Below are positions 20,031-30,221 of a stretch of 64,000 nt of DNA, in pieces. Each line of letters starts with the position of its first letter. Position 1 is the first letter of the stretch. The notes beneath the pieces are model-generated. The model was not told the DNA's origin, made no database searches, and saw only the letters and a program-made list of their open reading frames with translations. Position numbers and translations under genes: made by a program. The stretch comes from Emiliania huxleyi CCMP1516. Lineage: Eukaryota > Haptophyta > Isochrysidales > Noelaerhabdaceae. The DNA lies in contig NW_005199649.1 in the NCBI RefSeq assembly GCF_000372725.1, forward strand, positions 26,204 through 90,203, read 5' to 3'.

Positions 20031-21080
20031 ATGTGCTCCACTCTCCTCGCGGGCATGCTCGCCGCCGCGATGACGACGATGGTCGCTCCCACCACCGGAC
20101 TGGCGGCGCCCGCGGTCGAGCGCCCTAGGCCGGGCGAGTTTGGGCGCGCGAGCGTCGTCGCGGCGATCGAGGCGATGAGGCGCGGTCAGCCCATCGTGGT
20201 GACAGATGACGAGTCGCGGGAGAACGAGGGCGACCTGATCCTCGCCGGCGAGATGGCGACGGCCGAGACGGTCGGTTTCGTCGTGCGCCACTCCTCTGGC
20301 GTGATATGCGTCGCGCTGCCCGGCGAGCGCTGCGACGACCTGCGGCTTCCGCCCATGGTCTCTCGCAACCAGGACCCAAAGGGGACCGCCTTCACGGTGT
20401 CCGTCGACCTCAAGGCGGGGACCACGACGGGCATCTCCGCCGCCGAGCGCGCAGCCACCTTCCGCGCTCTCGCGGACCCGGTGCGCCCTCGCCGCTTCGG
20501 CACCCGAGCCGCGCCGCTGCCGAGCGGCGCCTCCCCTTTCCCCCGCGTGCAGGCGCTCGGCCCGGAGGCTTTCAACCGACCCGGCCACGTCTTCCCACTG
20601 CGCGCCAGAGCGGGCGGCGTGCTCGAGCGCGACGGACACACCGAGGCGCATGCGCACCCCCTCTGGCCGACGGGCGGACGTTTCCGTGCACCTTCTCCGC
20701 GCCTTCCTAGGCGGCGGGGGACCTCTGCCGGCTGGCGGGGCTGCAGCCGGCGGGCGTGCTGTGCGAAGTGGTCAACGACGACGGCAGCATGGCGCGCCCC
20801 TGCACGCGCCGACTGATAGCCATGCGTTCACAGTGCGGCGGGCGGCGGGGAGAGGCCTCTGAGCGCGCTTCGCCCCCCTCGCCCGTCCGCAGGCGAGGGT
20901 GGCAGACCTGATCCCTTTCTGCGAGCAGCATGGGCTCGTCCTCACCTCCATCGCAGACTTGATTGAGTGAGCGGCGTAGCGGCGGCGCGAGCTCCACATA
21001 GTCCGGGCGCGCGCTGACGCGCCGACGGCGCGAGTAGGTACATCCGGGACGAGCACGGCGGCAAGGTGCCGGGCTGCTGA
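20031..21080 (+). CDS. RIBB: 3,4-dihydroxy-2-butanone 4-phosphate synthase (riboflavin biosynthesis)
   Basis: 246 residues in five exons: 20031-20480, 20553-20645, 20711-20791, 20893-20966, 21038-21080. The enzyme converts ribulose 5-phosphate to the four-carbon precursor of lumazine. Seen: [20 protein letters not shown] with the conserved acidic loop, [67 protein letters not shown] and the terminal [16 protein letters not shown], in family order. Introns 20481-20552 and 20967-21037 are GT-AG; 20646-20710 and 20792-20892 are GC-AG and split HTE|AAGDL and DGSM|ARV. The N-terminal [20 protein letters not shown] stretch looks like a targeting leader. No cyclohydrolase II domain follows, so it is monofunctional RibB. 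If the last intron were retained the protein would stop one residue later at LIE. Confidence 0.93.
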
Positions 21081-21680
21081 GCCCAGCTCTCGCGAGGGGA
21101 CACCCGGCGCGGAGGCGGTCGCGAGAGGCGGGTTGGAGGAGGGGGGGGGGGGGGGGAGAGCAACGGCTGTTGCGACGAGATGGCTCGAGACGCGAGACCG
21201 GACAATGAATTACGGCTATTGTGGAGCGCGGGCCACAGCGCCCGTCTTGCGGGGCCGCGGTTTGCGCGCGCCACGGGTGTTACTCTCTCTCTCTCTCTCT
21301 CTGGGGTCCACATATCACGCGCGCCAGAGAGGGAGCGCACGCGTGACACGGACTGTGTGACCGGACTCGCTTGTCTCCTTGTGTGTGTTGTGGAGGAGAG
21401 AGCGCGGCGGCGCACGGGGCTCGGGCGACCTGTATTTTGAACCCACCTGACGATCAATGGTGGTAGTATTGCGATCTTTAGACGTTATTTTACGCGAGCG
21501 TTCTCGCGTTGTTTCGCTTTCGCCGGCGTTGGGGAGACGTGTGTTCTGAATGACGAGTGGCGAGTGCCCCACCGGCCACGGCCATGGCCATGGCCCAGGC
21601 GGCCGGGGCGCGCACGCGGCAGGCACGGGCCGGAGGGCGGTCGCCCACACGCGCTACACTGAGCCAATTCGCCCTTCTCA
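21081..21680. other. Intergenic region between convergent genes
   Basis: No gene. G run at 21139-21157, CT run at 21283-21302, AT-richer stretch 21440-21500. Probably 3' UTRs of RibB and the RCC1 gene. Confidence 0.5.
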
Positions 21681-23183
21681 TCACTGCCCCGACGCCCGCC
21701 CCTCGACCTTCTTGGGCAGCAGCTGGTCCGACAGGTCCTCTCCGTGTCCTAGGCCATGGAGAGGGCCCTTGCCCCAGGCAAAAACAGCGCCATCGCCCGT
21801 GCGGGCGAGGTTGTGGTATGCTCCAGCCGACACAGCGACGACGCACTTCCCCGCAAAGGCCTCGACCTTCCTCGGCAGCAGCTGGGTCTGATCGTCGCCG
21901 TGGCCCAGCCAGCCATGGAGACCACTGCCCCAGCTCCAGAGGTTGCTGTCGGCGGTGATGGCGAAGCTGTGGAAGCCTGCAGCCGACACAGCGACGACAC
22001 GCTGGCCAGCCAAAGCCTCGATCTTCTTGGGCAGCAGCTGGTCCTGCTCGTCGCCGTGGCCCAGCTCGCCAAAGGCTCCACTGGAGCTCGCCAAAGGCTC
22101 CTGCGGGTCGCCGTGGCCCAACCGGCCAAAGCATCCCCAGCCCCAGCTCCAGACAGCGCCGTCTGCGGTGACGGCGAGGCTGTGGTTAGCTCCCGCCGAC
22201 ACGGCAACGACGCGCCGCCCAGCAAAGGCCTCGATCTTTTTCGGCAGCGGCTGCCACTGCTGGTCGCCGTGGCCCAGCCTACCGAACAATCCACCGCCCC
22301 AGCTCCAGACGGCGCCGTCAGCGGTAATGGCGAAGCTGTGCACAGCTCCAGCGGACACAGCGACGACGCGCTGCCCCGCCAAGGCCTCGACCCTCATCGG
22401 CAGCCGCTGGTGCTGCTGGTCGTCGTGGCCCAACTGGCCTTCGGAATCCCAACCCCAGCTCCAGACGGCGCCGTCAGCGGTGATGGCGAGGCTGTGGACG
22501 CGTCCAGCCGACACAGCGACGACGCGCTGGCCAGCAAAGGCCTCGACGTTCTTTGGCATCGGCTGGGTCTGCTCGTCGCCGTGGCCCAGCGCGCCCCAGC
22601 CTCCCTGGCCCCAGCTCCAAACGGCGCCGCTGCTGGTGAGGGCAAGGTTGGACCCGGTTCCAGCCGACACGCTCACGGCGCGCTCGCCGCCCAGCGGCGA
22701 AGGGAGGCGGGTTGGCGTGTTGAGCTGCGTCACGCCCTCGCCGTGCCCGAGAATGCCCGGCATCTCGCCAAGGCCACAGCTCTCAGCCTTTCCGCACGAT
22801 GAGAGCCGCCCCTCGCCGTCGATGAAAACGCTATATTGTTGGCCTGCCGCCGCCCTCGCCGGCGGGTTGGACTCGCACAGCAACGCAGCGAAGCACAGCC
22901 ACCGCACGGCGCAGCTCTCGCCCTCTGGCTGCGCGGGCAGCTCGAAGCCGCGCTCTTGCGCCCACAAGCGGATGCCCTCCAGCGCCAGCGAGGCGTGGAA
23001 GAGCAGCGAGACGGCCGCGACGCGAGCGATGTCGGTGGGGCTGTCGCAGCGAGAGAGGGCGCGCTCGAGGAGGTCCGTGGGGAGGTCGAGGAGGCGGGCG
23101 GGCGGCGGCGTGTCTGGCGGGTGTGCGGCGGCGGAGGAGGCGGTGGCGAGGCGGCGCGAGCGGCGGCGTGGCGGTGCAGACAT
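21681..23183 (-). CDS. F-box-like protein with RCC1 repeats
   Basis: Single-exon 500-residue protein starting at MSAPPRRRSRRLATASSA. Residues about 28-85 form an F-box-like helix bundle (LLDLPTDLLERALSRCDSPT, then VSLLFHAS), after which come six or seven RCC1 repeats of about 51 residues with near-identical cores (VVAVSAG..HS.AITADGAVWSWG, LGHGDEQTQ). Such repeats form a beta propeller. The combination suggests a substrate adaptor, but nothing identifies the target. The fifth repeat is cut short: after RLGHGDPQEPLAS the sequence jumps to SSGAFGELGHGDEQ, an in-frame deletion of most of a repeat. High DNA similarity between repeats explains this. Upstream in-frame sequence to 23579 is part of a duplicated block and is left out. 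Confidence 0.85.
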   Translation of the reverse strand: MSAPPRRRSRRLATASSAAAHPPDTPPPARLLDLPTDLLERALSRCDSPTDIARVAAVSLLFHASLALEGIRLWAQERGFELPAQPEGESCAVRWLCFAALLCESNPPARAAAGQQYSVFIDGEGRLSSCGKAESCGLGEMPGILGHGEGVTQLNTPTRLPSPLGGERAVSVSAGTGSNLALTSSGAVWSWGQGGWGALGHGDEQTQPMPKNVEAFAGQRVVAVSAGRVHSLAITADGAVWSWGWDSEGQLGHDDQQHQRLPMRVEALAGQRVVAVSAGAVHSFAITADGAVWSWGGGLFGRLGHGDQQWQPLPKKIEAFAGRRVVAVSAGANHSLAVTADGAVWSWGWGCFGRLGHGDPQEPLASSSGAFGELGHGDEQDQLLPKKIEALAGQRVVAVSAAGFHSFAITADSNLWSWGSGLHGWLGHGDDQTQLLPRKVEAFAGKCVVAVSAGAYHNLARTGDGAVFAWGKGPLHGLGHGEDLSDQLLPKKVEGRASGQ

Positions 23184-23329
23184 CGCGAGAGAGACCGTCT
23201 CTCCCTGACAAATGTCCAACGAGACCGTCCCCTGACAAACGGTCCGCGAGAAATCCCGCCAGAGTCGGGCTGGCAGCCACCAGACCAGCGACTGTGCCGT
23301 GCAGGGCCGGGGAGACATCACCCTGCTTT

Positions 23330-23567
23330 TTTTGTCGAGAGGAGCCGGCCTTCTTGGAGCTGGACGCGACCTTCTTGGACAGCTCACCACCATATGGTCG
23401 ACCGTCTTCACATCCAGGGCCGGGGAGCTAAGAAGCGCACCCAGCGAGCCGGATGATCGGTGTCGGGTGACGGGCTGAAAAAATGCCATTTTTTTGTCAA
23501 GGTAGACTCGGCGCGACAGGAGCTGGACGCGACCTTCTTGGACAGCTTCACCACATATATGGTCGAC
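23330..23567. repeat. Imperfect direct repeat, two copies of about 75 bp
   Basis: 23330-23403 and 23489-23567 share TTTTTTTGTC, GAGCTGGACGCGACCTTCTT and GGACAGCT...CACCA.ATATGGTCGAC. The second copy contributes the start codon region of the next gene (ATG at 23559). Confidence 0.8.
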
Positions 23568-24410
23568 TCGGAGCTCCACGCTGCCGCGGCGGAGGGAGAC
23601 ATCAAGCGCTGCGCCACCCTGCTAGCCGGAGACTCGCCGCCGCTCCCCAACGCGCCCGACAGTGAGGGGAGGTCCGCCATCTTCTACGCGCAAGTGCGGG
23701 GCCACGCCGGCGTTGCCAAGCTGCTGTCGACAAACGGGTGGACGCCAATGCCCGAGCACAACCTGTGGCTCGGCGGTCCTGGGGGACGAGCGATGTGGTG
23801 GTCTGCTGGCTCGTGGGCAGTGGCTCGTCCCATTGCCGCCCAGCGCTCAATCCCGTCTCAGCCGCAGAGCGGCCGGGCGAAGGCGTCCAAGCGGCTCGAG
23901 CGGCGCCTGTCTGGCCATCGCAGCGGCCTCTCTGGCCGCTACGGGCCCTCGGGCCCTGCGCACCCTTGGTATCGGCGCAAGACGGCCGGCGAGTCTGCCG
24001 CCGCTCGAGCAAACAAGAAGCCGGGGCTAAACGTGAGCGACGTGGCCGAAATGCACAAGCGCACGGGCACGGAGCGACTCATCGAGGCGCAACTTGACTT
24101 TCTGGCCAGGGCCGCCGCGCCGGCCTCCTGCGACGCGGCCGACGAGGGCGAGGGCGAGGCGGCGGCACCTCGCTCCAGCCGCACCGCCATGCTGGGCGAG
24201 GTTGCCCGCGTCGTGGTCGCGAGGCGGCCCATCTGGCTCGACGGCTCCTGGAAGGTCGTCGAGCCCGAGCCAGCCACCCGCGACGAGTCCGCCATGCTCT
24301 GCGCGGGGCAGGAGCTGCTGCTCGGCGCCATCTCGGAGGAGTTCGACGGCGATGTTGAGTGGCCCGCGCTGGCCGCCGAGCGCGCGCCCTGGGGTTGGGT
24401 TTTCCTCTAG
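23559..24410 (+). CDS. Ankyrin-like N-terminus, otherwise unknown protein
   Basis: 283 residues from ATG 23559 (MVDSELHAAAAEGDIKRC). The first about 60 residues resemble two ankyrin repeats (LHAAAAEGDIKRCATLLAGD, GRSAIFYAQVRGHAGVAKLL). The rest is unrecognised: a basic middle (RAKASKRLERRLSGHRSGLS), a helix around VAEMHKRTGTERLIEAQLDF, and a C-terminal segment with VVVARRPIWLDGSWKVVEP and a Trp-rich end. No stop or splice signal interrupts the frame. The open frame continues upstream to 23460 but without an ATG. Function unknown. Confidence 0.65.
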   Translation: MVDSELHAAAAEGDIKRCATLLAGDSPPLPNAPDSEGRSAIFYAQVRGHAGVAKLLSTNGWTPMPEHNLWLGGPGGRAMWWSAGSWAVARPIAAQRSIPSQPQSGRAKASKRLERRLSGHRSGLSGRYGPSGPAHPWYRRKTAGESAAARANKKPGLNVSDVAEMHKRTGTERLIEAQLDFLARAAAPASCDAADEGEGEAAAPRSSRTAMLGEVARVVVARRPIWLDGSWKVVEPEPATRDESAMLCAGQELLLGAISEEFDGDVEWPALAAERAPWGWVFL

Positions 24411-24511
24411 CGATACTTCATGATGTAAACTCGCATGCTCTATCCTCTTTTTTTACCCTTTCCTTTCCGCTCCCACCTTTTCCTTCGTTCCCCCCCTTTT
24501 TTCCCCCTTCC

Positions 24512-24611
24512 NNNNNNNNNNNNNNNNNNNNNNNNNNNNNNNNNNNNNNNNNNNNNNNNNNNNNNNNNNNNNNNNNNNNNNNNNNNNNNNNNNNNNNNNN
24601 NNNNNNNNNNN
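24512..24611. other. Assembly gap, 100 N
   Basis: Exactly 100 unknown bases following a T/C-rich low-complexity run; the size is probably a placeholder. Confidence 1.
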
Positions 24612-24905
24612 CGCGGGGCTGTGGCGACGCGCGCGGCCGTCGGCCTTGGCGGGGCGCCGGCGGTCTTTCGCCCATCGGACGCGGCGGTGGCGGCGAGGGC
24701 GGCGCGGATGGCAGTAGCGCCGGCGGCGGCAGCGGCTGCGGCGGCGCCGGCGGAGGGCGCGCCGGTGGCCGGCGAGGGCGCGCCGGCTCTCAGCGACTCT
24801 GCCGGGCTCAAGGACGCGCGCCACGTCGCTCGCGGCTCAAAGTGCATGTCCCACGCGGCGGTGGAGAAGCGCGCGGCGGCCAAGGCGAAGCGGGAAGCCA
24901 GGTGA
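24612..24905 (+). CDS. Possible 3' end of a gene cut by the gap
   Basis: The open frame coming out of the gap reads an Ala-rich stretch ending in a charged tail (SDSAGLKDARHVARGSKCMS, then KRAAAKAKREAR) and stops at 24903-24905. Ala-rich frames arise easily at this GC content, so the call is weak. No family recognised. Confidence 0.3.
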   Translation, partial: RGAVATRAAVGLGGAPAVFRPSDAAVAARAARMAVAPAAAAAAAAPAEGAPVAGEGAPALSDSAGLKDARHVARGSKCMSHAAVEKRAAAKAKREAR

Positions 24906-25054
24906 GAAAGTCTCACACCAGCCACCAGGCCGTCCTCGCGGTGTCATGGTTTTCGTTTTGACGACAACACCACTGTCCGTGAACGGCGCGGGATTGGTAT
25001 TGGGCGCGTTCACTGATCTCTTGTTCTTGACGGACCACGCACCTCGCTCTCCTC

Positions 25055-25640
25055 CGTGTGACGGCGGAGTTGACGCCTCCGACGGTCGTAGCGGCGTGGC
25101 TGAGGGCGGCGGTGGAGGCCGGGCGCCCGATAGCGCGGCGAGGATGGTCTCATGGGTCTAGCAAACCATAGACGACACCAAGAGAACGCGAGGTAAAACC
25201 CGACGGCTATGGATGGTAAAAGGCGGCGGTAAAACCCATCCACACGGGTTTCGGTGGGTTGGATGGGAGGTAGAATGTCTACCTACCGGGCAGTGGCGGC
25301 AGCTGCTGCGGTGGCGGCCGCAGCACTGGTGGCGGCGGCCGCATGGCAGGCGCTGAGCCTGCGGGTGGATTGGCGTGTTGGGCTGGCGCTGGACCGCGAT
25401 CAGAGCTGATACCATGTGACGGCGGAGTTGACGCCTCCGACGGTCGTAGCGGCGTGGCTGAGGGCGGCGGTGGAGGCGCCCGATAGCGCGGCGAGGATGG
25501 TCTCATGGGTCTAGCAAACCATAGACGACACCAAGAGAACGCGAGGTAAAACCCGACGGCTATGGATGGTAAAAGGCGGCGGTAAAACCCATCCACACGG
25601 GTTTCGGTGGGTTGGATGGGAGGTAGAATGTCTACCTACC
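25055..25640. repeat. Pair of about 230-bp direct repeats flanking 124 bp
   Basis: 25055-25287 and 25412-25640 are almost identical (one 5-bp indel in GGAGGC/CGGGC). Both end in the small palindrome GGTAGAATGTCTACC. The unit between them (25288-25411) is GGC-rich. No coding capacity is convincing on either strand. Confidence 0.9.
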
Positions 25641-26260
<620 letters not shown>

Positions 26261-26525
26261 GCTCTCACACAGTCACACTCTCAGAAACTCCATCCATCCA
26301 TGGGGGGGGCGCTACAGTTGTAGGGGGCGCGGGGAGGATGTGATGAGGCCGTGTACGACCATTCTAGGCAGCCCCTTGATTGCGTATACCCCAAATCCAA
26401 GTTCTCAGTCTCTTTTACCGGTGGTACGAGGCAACTAGGGGTAAGGCCCTGATTGCGCTCGGGAGCCCCACCTTGAGTTTCGTCGTCTCCCCAGAGTTCA
26501 GGGAGGCGTGCACGCTCCCGTCCAG

Positions 26526-27469
26526 ATGCCTCTCACCTCGGTTCAATCGCTGCTCGCCGGCTCCACGCCGTCCAAGGTCGACCCCGTCGTCGAGGCCTTC
26601 AACAAGAACTCGCGCTCTGCAAAGTTCTCCGCCAAGGAGGACATCAACGAGAAGCAGCAGGAGATTGTCGTCAACGCTTGCTCAGCCGCGCTCGTCCAGG
26701 CAGTCACCACGCGCCCGCCGCGCGCCTGCTCGCCGCGTCGGCCCACACTCGGCCCCGTCGCCCCTCCCGCGCCCCGTCCACCCCGCATTCGCCGGCGAGA
26801 AGCCCTCCCTCTCCCGGCGCCTCACGACCGCGCGTGCCGCCTCCTTGCAGGAAGCCCTCAACACCATGCCCGACTCGTACCTCGCGGACTCGGGCGCGCT
26901 GGTGGTGCGCTCCGGCGCCAAGACGGGCCGCTCGCCCAAGGACAAGCGCGTCGTCGCCGAGCCCGGCTCGGAGGACAACGTGTGGTGGGGCCGCGTCAAC
27001 ATCAAGATGACCGAGCCTGCCTTCATGATCAACCGCGAGCGCGCGATCGACTACCTCAACACGCGCAAGTCGGTGTACGTGATCGACGGGTACGCCGGCT
27101 GGGATCCCGCCTACCGCGTGCGCGTGCGCGTCGTCTGCGCCCTCGCCTACCACGCGCTCTTCATGCGCAACATGCTGGTGATGCCCGAGGAGCTGCCCGA
27201 GGACGAGCGCGAGGAGGGCGACTTCGTGCCCGACTTCACGATCCTGAACGCGGGCGGCTTCCCGGCCAACCGGTACGTCGAGGGCATGACCTCCTCCTGC
27301 TCCGTCGACCTCCACCTCGGCCGCATGGAGATGGTCATCCTCGGCACGCAGTACGCGGGCGAGATGAAGAAGGGCATCCTCACGCTCGTCATGTACACGA
27401 TGCCGCTCGCCAAGCAGCTGCCGCTGCACTCCTCGGCCAACGAGGACGCCGACGGCAACGTCACCCTCT

Positions 27470-27500
<31 letters not shown>

Positions 27501-28401
27501 CCTCTCCGCCGACCCGCGCCGCAACCTCATCGGCGACGACGAGCACGTCTGGACCGACCGCGGAGTCTTCAACGTCGAGGGCGGCTGCTACGCCAAGTGC
27601 GTGGGCCTGTCGGCGGAGAAGGAGCCCGAGATCTTCGGCGCGGTCCGGTTCGGCTCCGTCCTCGAGAACGTCATCATGGACCTCGACGCGCGCTCCGTCG
27701 ACTATGACGACATCTCGGTGACCGAGAACACGCGCTGCGCGTACCCGCTCTCGTACATCCCAAACGCAAAGTCGCCGGCGGTGGGCGGGCACCCGAAGAA
27801 CGTGGTGCTGCTCACGTGCGACGGGTACGGCGTGCTGCCCCCCATCTCCAAGCTCACCCCCGACCAGGTCATCTACCACTTCATCGCTGGCTACACCTCA
27901 AAGATGGCCGGCACCGAGGAGGGCATCACGAAGCCGGTCGCCGCATTCTCCGCGTGCTACGGCGAGCCGTTCCTGGTGTGGCACCCGATCAAGTACGGCA
28001 CGATGCTCGCTGAGCGGCTGAAGCAGCACGGCGCCAACGCCTGGCTCCTCAACACCGGCTGGGTCGGCGGCGCGGCGAAGGGGCGGCGCTGCCCGCTGCA
28101 GTACACGCGCGCGATCGTCGACGCGATCCACGCGGGCGAGCTTGCGAACGCGCACTGCGACACGGAGCCCTTCTTCGGGCTCAAGTACCCGACCAAGGTG
28201 AAGGGCGTGCCCGACTCGCTCCTCAACCCCGCCGCCTCGTGGGAGAGCCAGGCCGACTTCGAGGCGACCTCGAAGGAGCTCGCCGCCCTCTTCAACAAAA
28301 ACTTTGAGCAGTACTTGGGCGACGTGCCCGAGGCGGTGGCGCAGCAGGGCCCCGGGCAGACCAAGATGGCCTACCCCGCGGCCGCCGGCTCAAACAACTA
28401 G
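26526..28401 (+). CDS. PCK: Phosphoenolpyruvate carboxykinase (ATP-type)
   Basis: 574 residues in two exons (26526-26699 and 26851-28401) separated by a 151-bp GC-AG intron. It interconverts oxaloacetate + ATP and phosphoenolpyruvate + CO2 + ADP; in algae it serves gluconeogenesis and sometimes carbon concentration. Seen: [13 protein letters not shown] near the substrate site, the Arg-rich [20 protein letters not shown] segment, the PEPCK-specific P-loop [11 protein letters not shown] (about residue 268), the metal-binding [21 protein letters not shown], and the C-terminal [12 protein letters not shown] and NTGWVGG motifs. Length and motif set fit the ATP-dependent, not the GTP-dependent, family. 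There is no clear targeting peptide before [12 protein letters not shown]. Conserved residues are intact. Confidence 0.97.
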
Positions 28402-30221
28402 CGCCGCCGCCCGCCAGCTGGCCCGCGGCACGCGCGCGGCGCGCCCCGGCAGCCGGCAGCCGGCGCGGCTGTGCACATGCCCTGTACTTTCCCTTCGGGA
28501 GCCGGTCTGCTTCTTCTATTGTGGTCTCGTATTTGTGGGCGCGCCGCGGGCGCCACGCGCCGCCGCTCCGACACAACGCTCTCGACGCCTTCCCCGCTCT
28601 CGTCTTTTGTGAGTCCGACTGTGTGGCCTTCAGTCTTCAGAGTGTGTTTAGCGTAGCTTGAGTGCAGGAGGCCGACTGCACGCTAAAGGCTACACGCTCG
28701 CACACCACTTGCTGAGTGGCTCTCCCGGGTGCTCAGCCCACGGCGGAGGCACGCCATTCCCCGGGCAGCCGGCCGTCACTCGCCTAAGCGCCTAAGCGGC
28801 CTACGGCTCTAAGCGCGCGGGGGTGCTTAGGGTGCTTAGGCGCTTAGGCGGCCCTTGCGAGCGTGGCGGCGTGGTGGTATCGTAATACAAGTGACTCCGA
28901 TGACACACATGATGCTCCTGCTAGTGTCATCGCTCAGAGAGCAGCCTCACCGCGTCGAAAGTCTAACCACTGGCCCTGGTCGCACACCGCCGCTGAGCTG
29001 TGATGATGCCCACAGCACCAGCAGCAAAGGCGGGCGGGCCGACCCCGCGGCCATCGCCGCCGCTGCCGCCTCCTCCGCCGCCGCCGCCGCCCCCTCCGCC
29101 GTCGCCGTCACCTTGGGCTGCATCACCCGCGCCGCGTCGCGCACCGGCTCGTGCTCATTCAAAGGCGCCTCGAGTTGCAGGCCAGCGGCACTGGCGTTGT
29201 CGTGGTCAGGCTGCCCAACGTCGGCGCGGGAGGGAGGGGGCAAAGCCGTTATGAAGAGCGCGAGAGCGAGCGCCGACGGCCCAGATTCTGAGCAGCAGCC
29301 CGCCTGGTCATGGGCCACTTGCCTACGTGCGTCCAGCTTCCACTATAGGACGAACGTCGAAGTTTGCTCTCCGACGCCGTGCCGAGCGAAACCTTTTCCT
29401 TCGAAGCCCGGCGACGTAGCCGGGCGAGCGGAATAGGGCAGCCCTAGAGAGCACCTTGAGGCCATTCAATAGAGCCCGTGGTATAGTCGAGAGTCGATCG
29501 CCGGCCGGCGCAGTGCTGCTCTGACCGCTCCGCCGGGCCGCCTCCGGGCCGCCGCCGCGGAGACGTGCACATAGGCAAGTTGGTATTTTCATATATGAAC
29601 TTCAAAATACCATTGGCTAATCTAATTCTACTCATCACAACTCGCCAGAAACACCCCCACACTATAGGGTCATTGTGTAGCCCTGCTTAGAAGGAAAAGG
29701 TTTTGTGCAAGGTCCGTATGGCTCACCGTGTAGTCGGCCAGGATCGAGACACACTGCGGCTTTTGCCATGGCTGTTTGGCGCTGATGATGGAGGCTGTCG
29801 GCACGATCCGTCTACTGGACGCTCCACTCGGTTCTCACTTCCGCGTCATTTCGCGTTTTTCTTTTCAAAATTCCGTTTTCTAAATACTAAAACGAAAAAG
29901 CCCCCGCCTCCCCCACAAAAAGGGAACCCTGCACAAAGATCGCACGGGCGGGGACCTGTTCCTTTTTACCCATCCCGTCTTTATTTATTGCAGCTGCGTA
30001 ATCGTCGGCCCGCGTGCGCGGCTTTTCACGGCCTGTGCCGGCGAATTGGCGTTCACGCGCTGAATCATCATCGTCATGGCTGCTGTCTCGCTCGCTCGTG
30101 CGTCCTTGGAACTTGTGCCCGCCTCCTTTCACCTACGAGCTCGTATGCCACGTCGCCGCCTCTATGTTTGCGATTTGGAATTTGGTATTTGGAGCACTTG
30201 GAGTGCAGACGGCAACCTCAC
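28402..30221. other. 1.8-kb region without a recognised gene
   Basis: PEPCK 3' side, then a perfect hairpin (separate entry), a CCG-rich proline-like stretch (29040-29110) with no family signal, an AT-rich part (29570-29700, 29860-29920), and a repeat fragment (30181-30230) next to the last recognised exon of the receptor gene. Open frames here are short and unconvincing. Confidence 0.45.
28781..28850. repeat. Perfect 17-bp inverted repeat (hairpin)
   Basis: Arms CGCCTAAGCGCCTAAGC (28781-28797) and GCTTAGGCGCTTAGGCG (28834-28850), 36-bp loop; each arm is itself a tandem CCTAAGCG repeat. It sits 380 bp after the PEPCK stop codon. Confidence 0.9.

Noticed and set aside
20031-21080. Bacterial contamination, because RibB, Deg and DJ-1 are bacterial-type genes
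   Set aside because: RibB and Deg are split by in-phase spliceosomal introns of the same GC-AG style as clearly eukaryotic neighbours such as MSH2.
24359-24961. Open frames reading through the 100-N gap
   Set aside because: The gap is of unknown true length, so a frame cannot be carried across it.
28855-29436. Plus-strand Ala/Pro-rich frame after PEPCK
   Set aside because: Low-complexity CCG/GCC run only; no family signal and the opposite strand is equally open.
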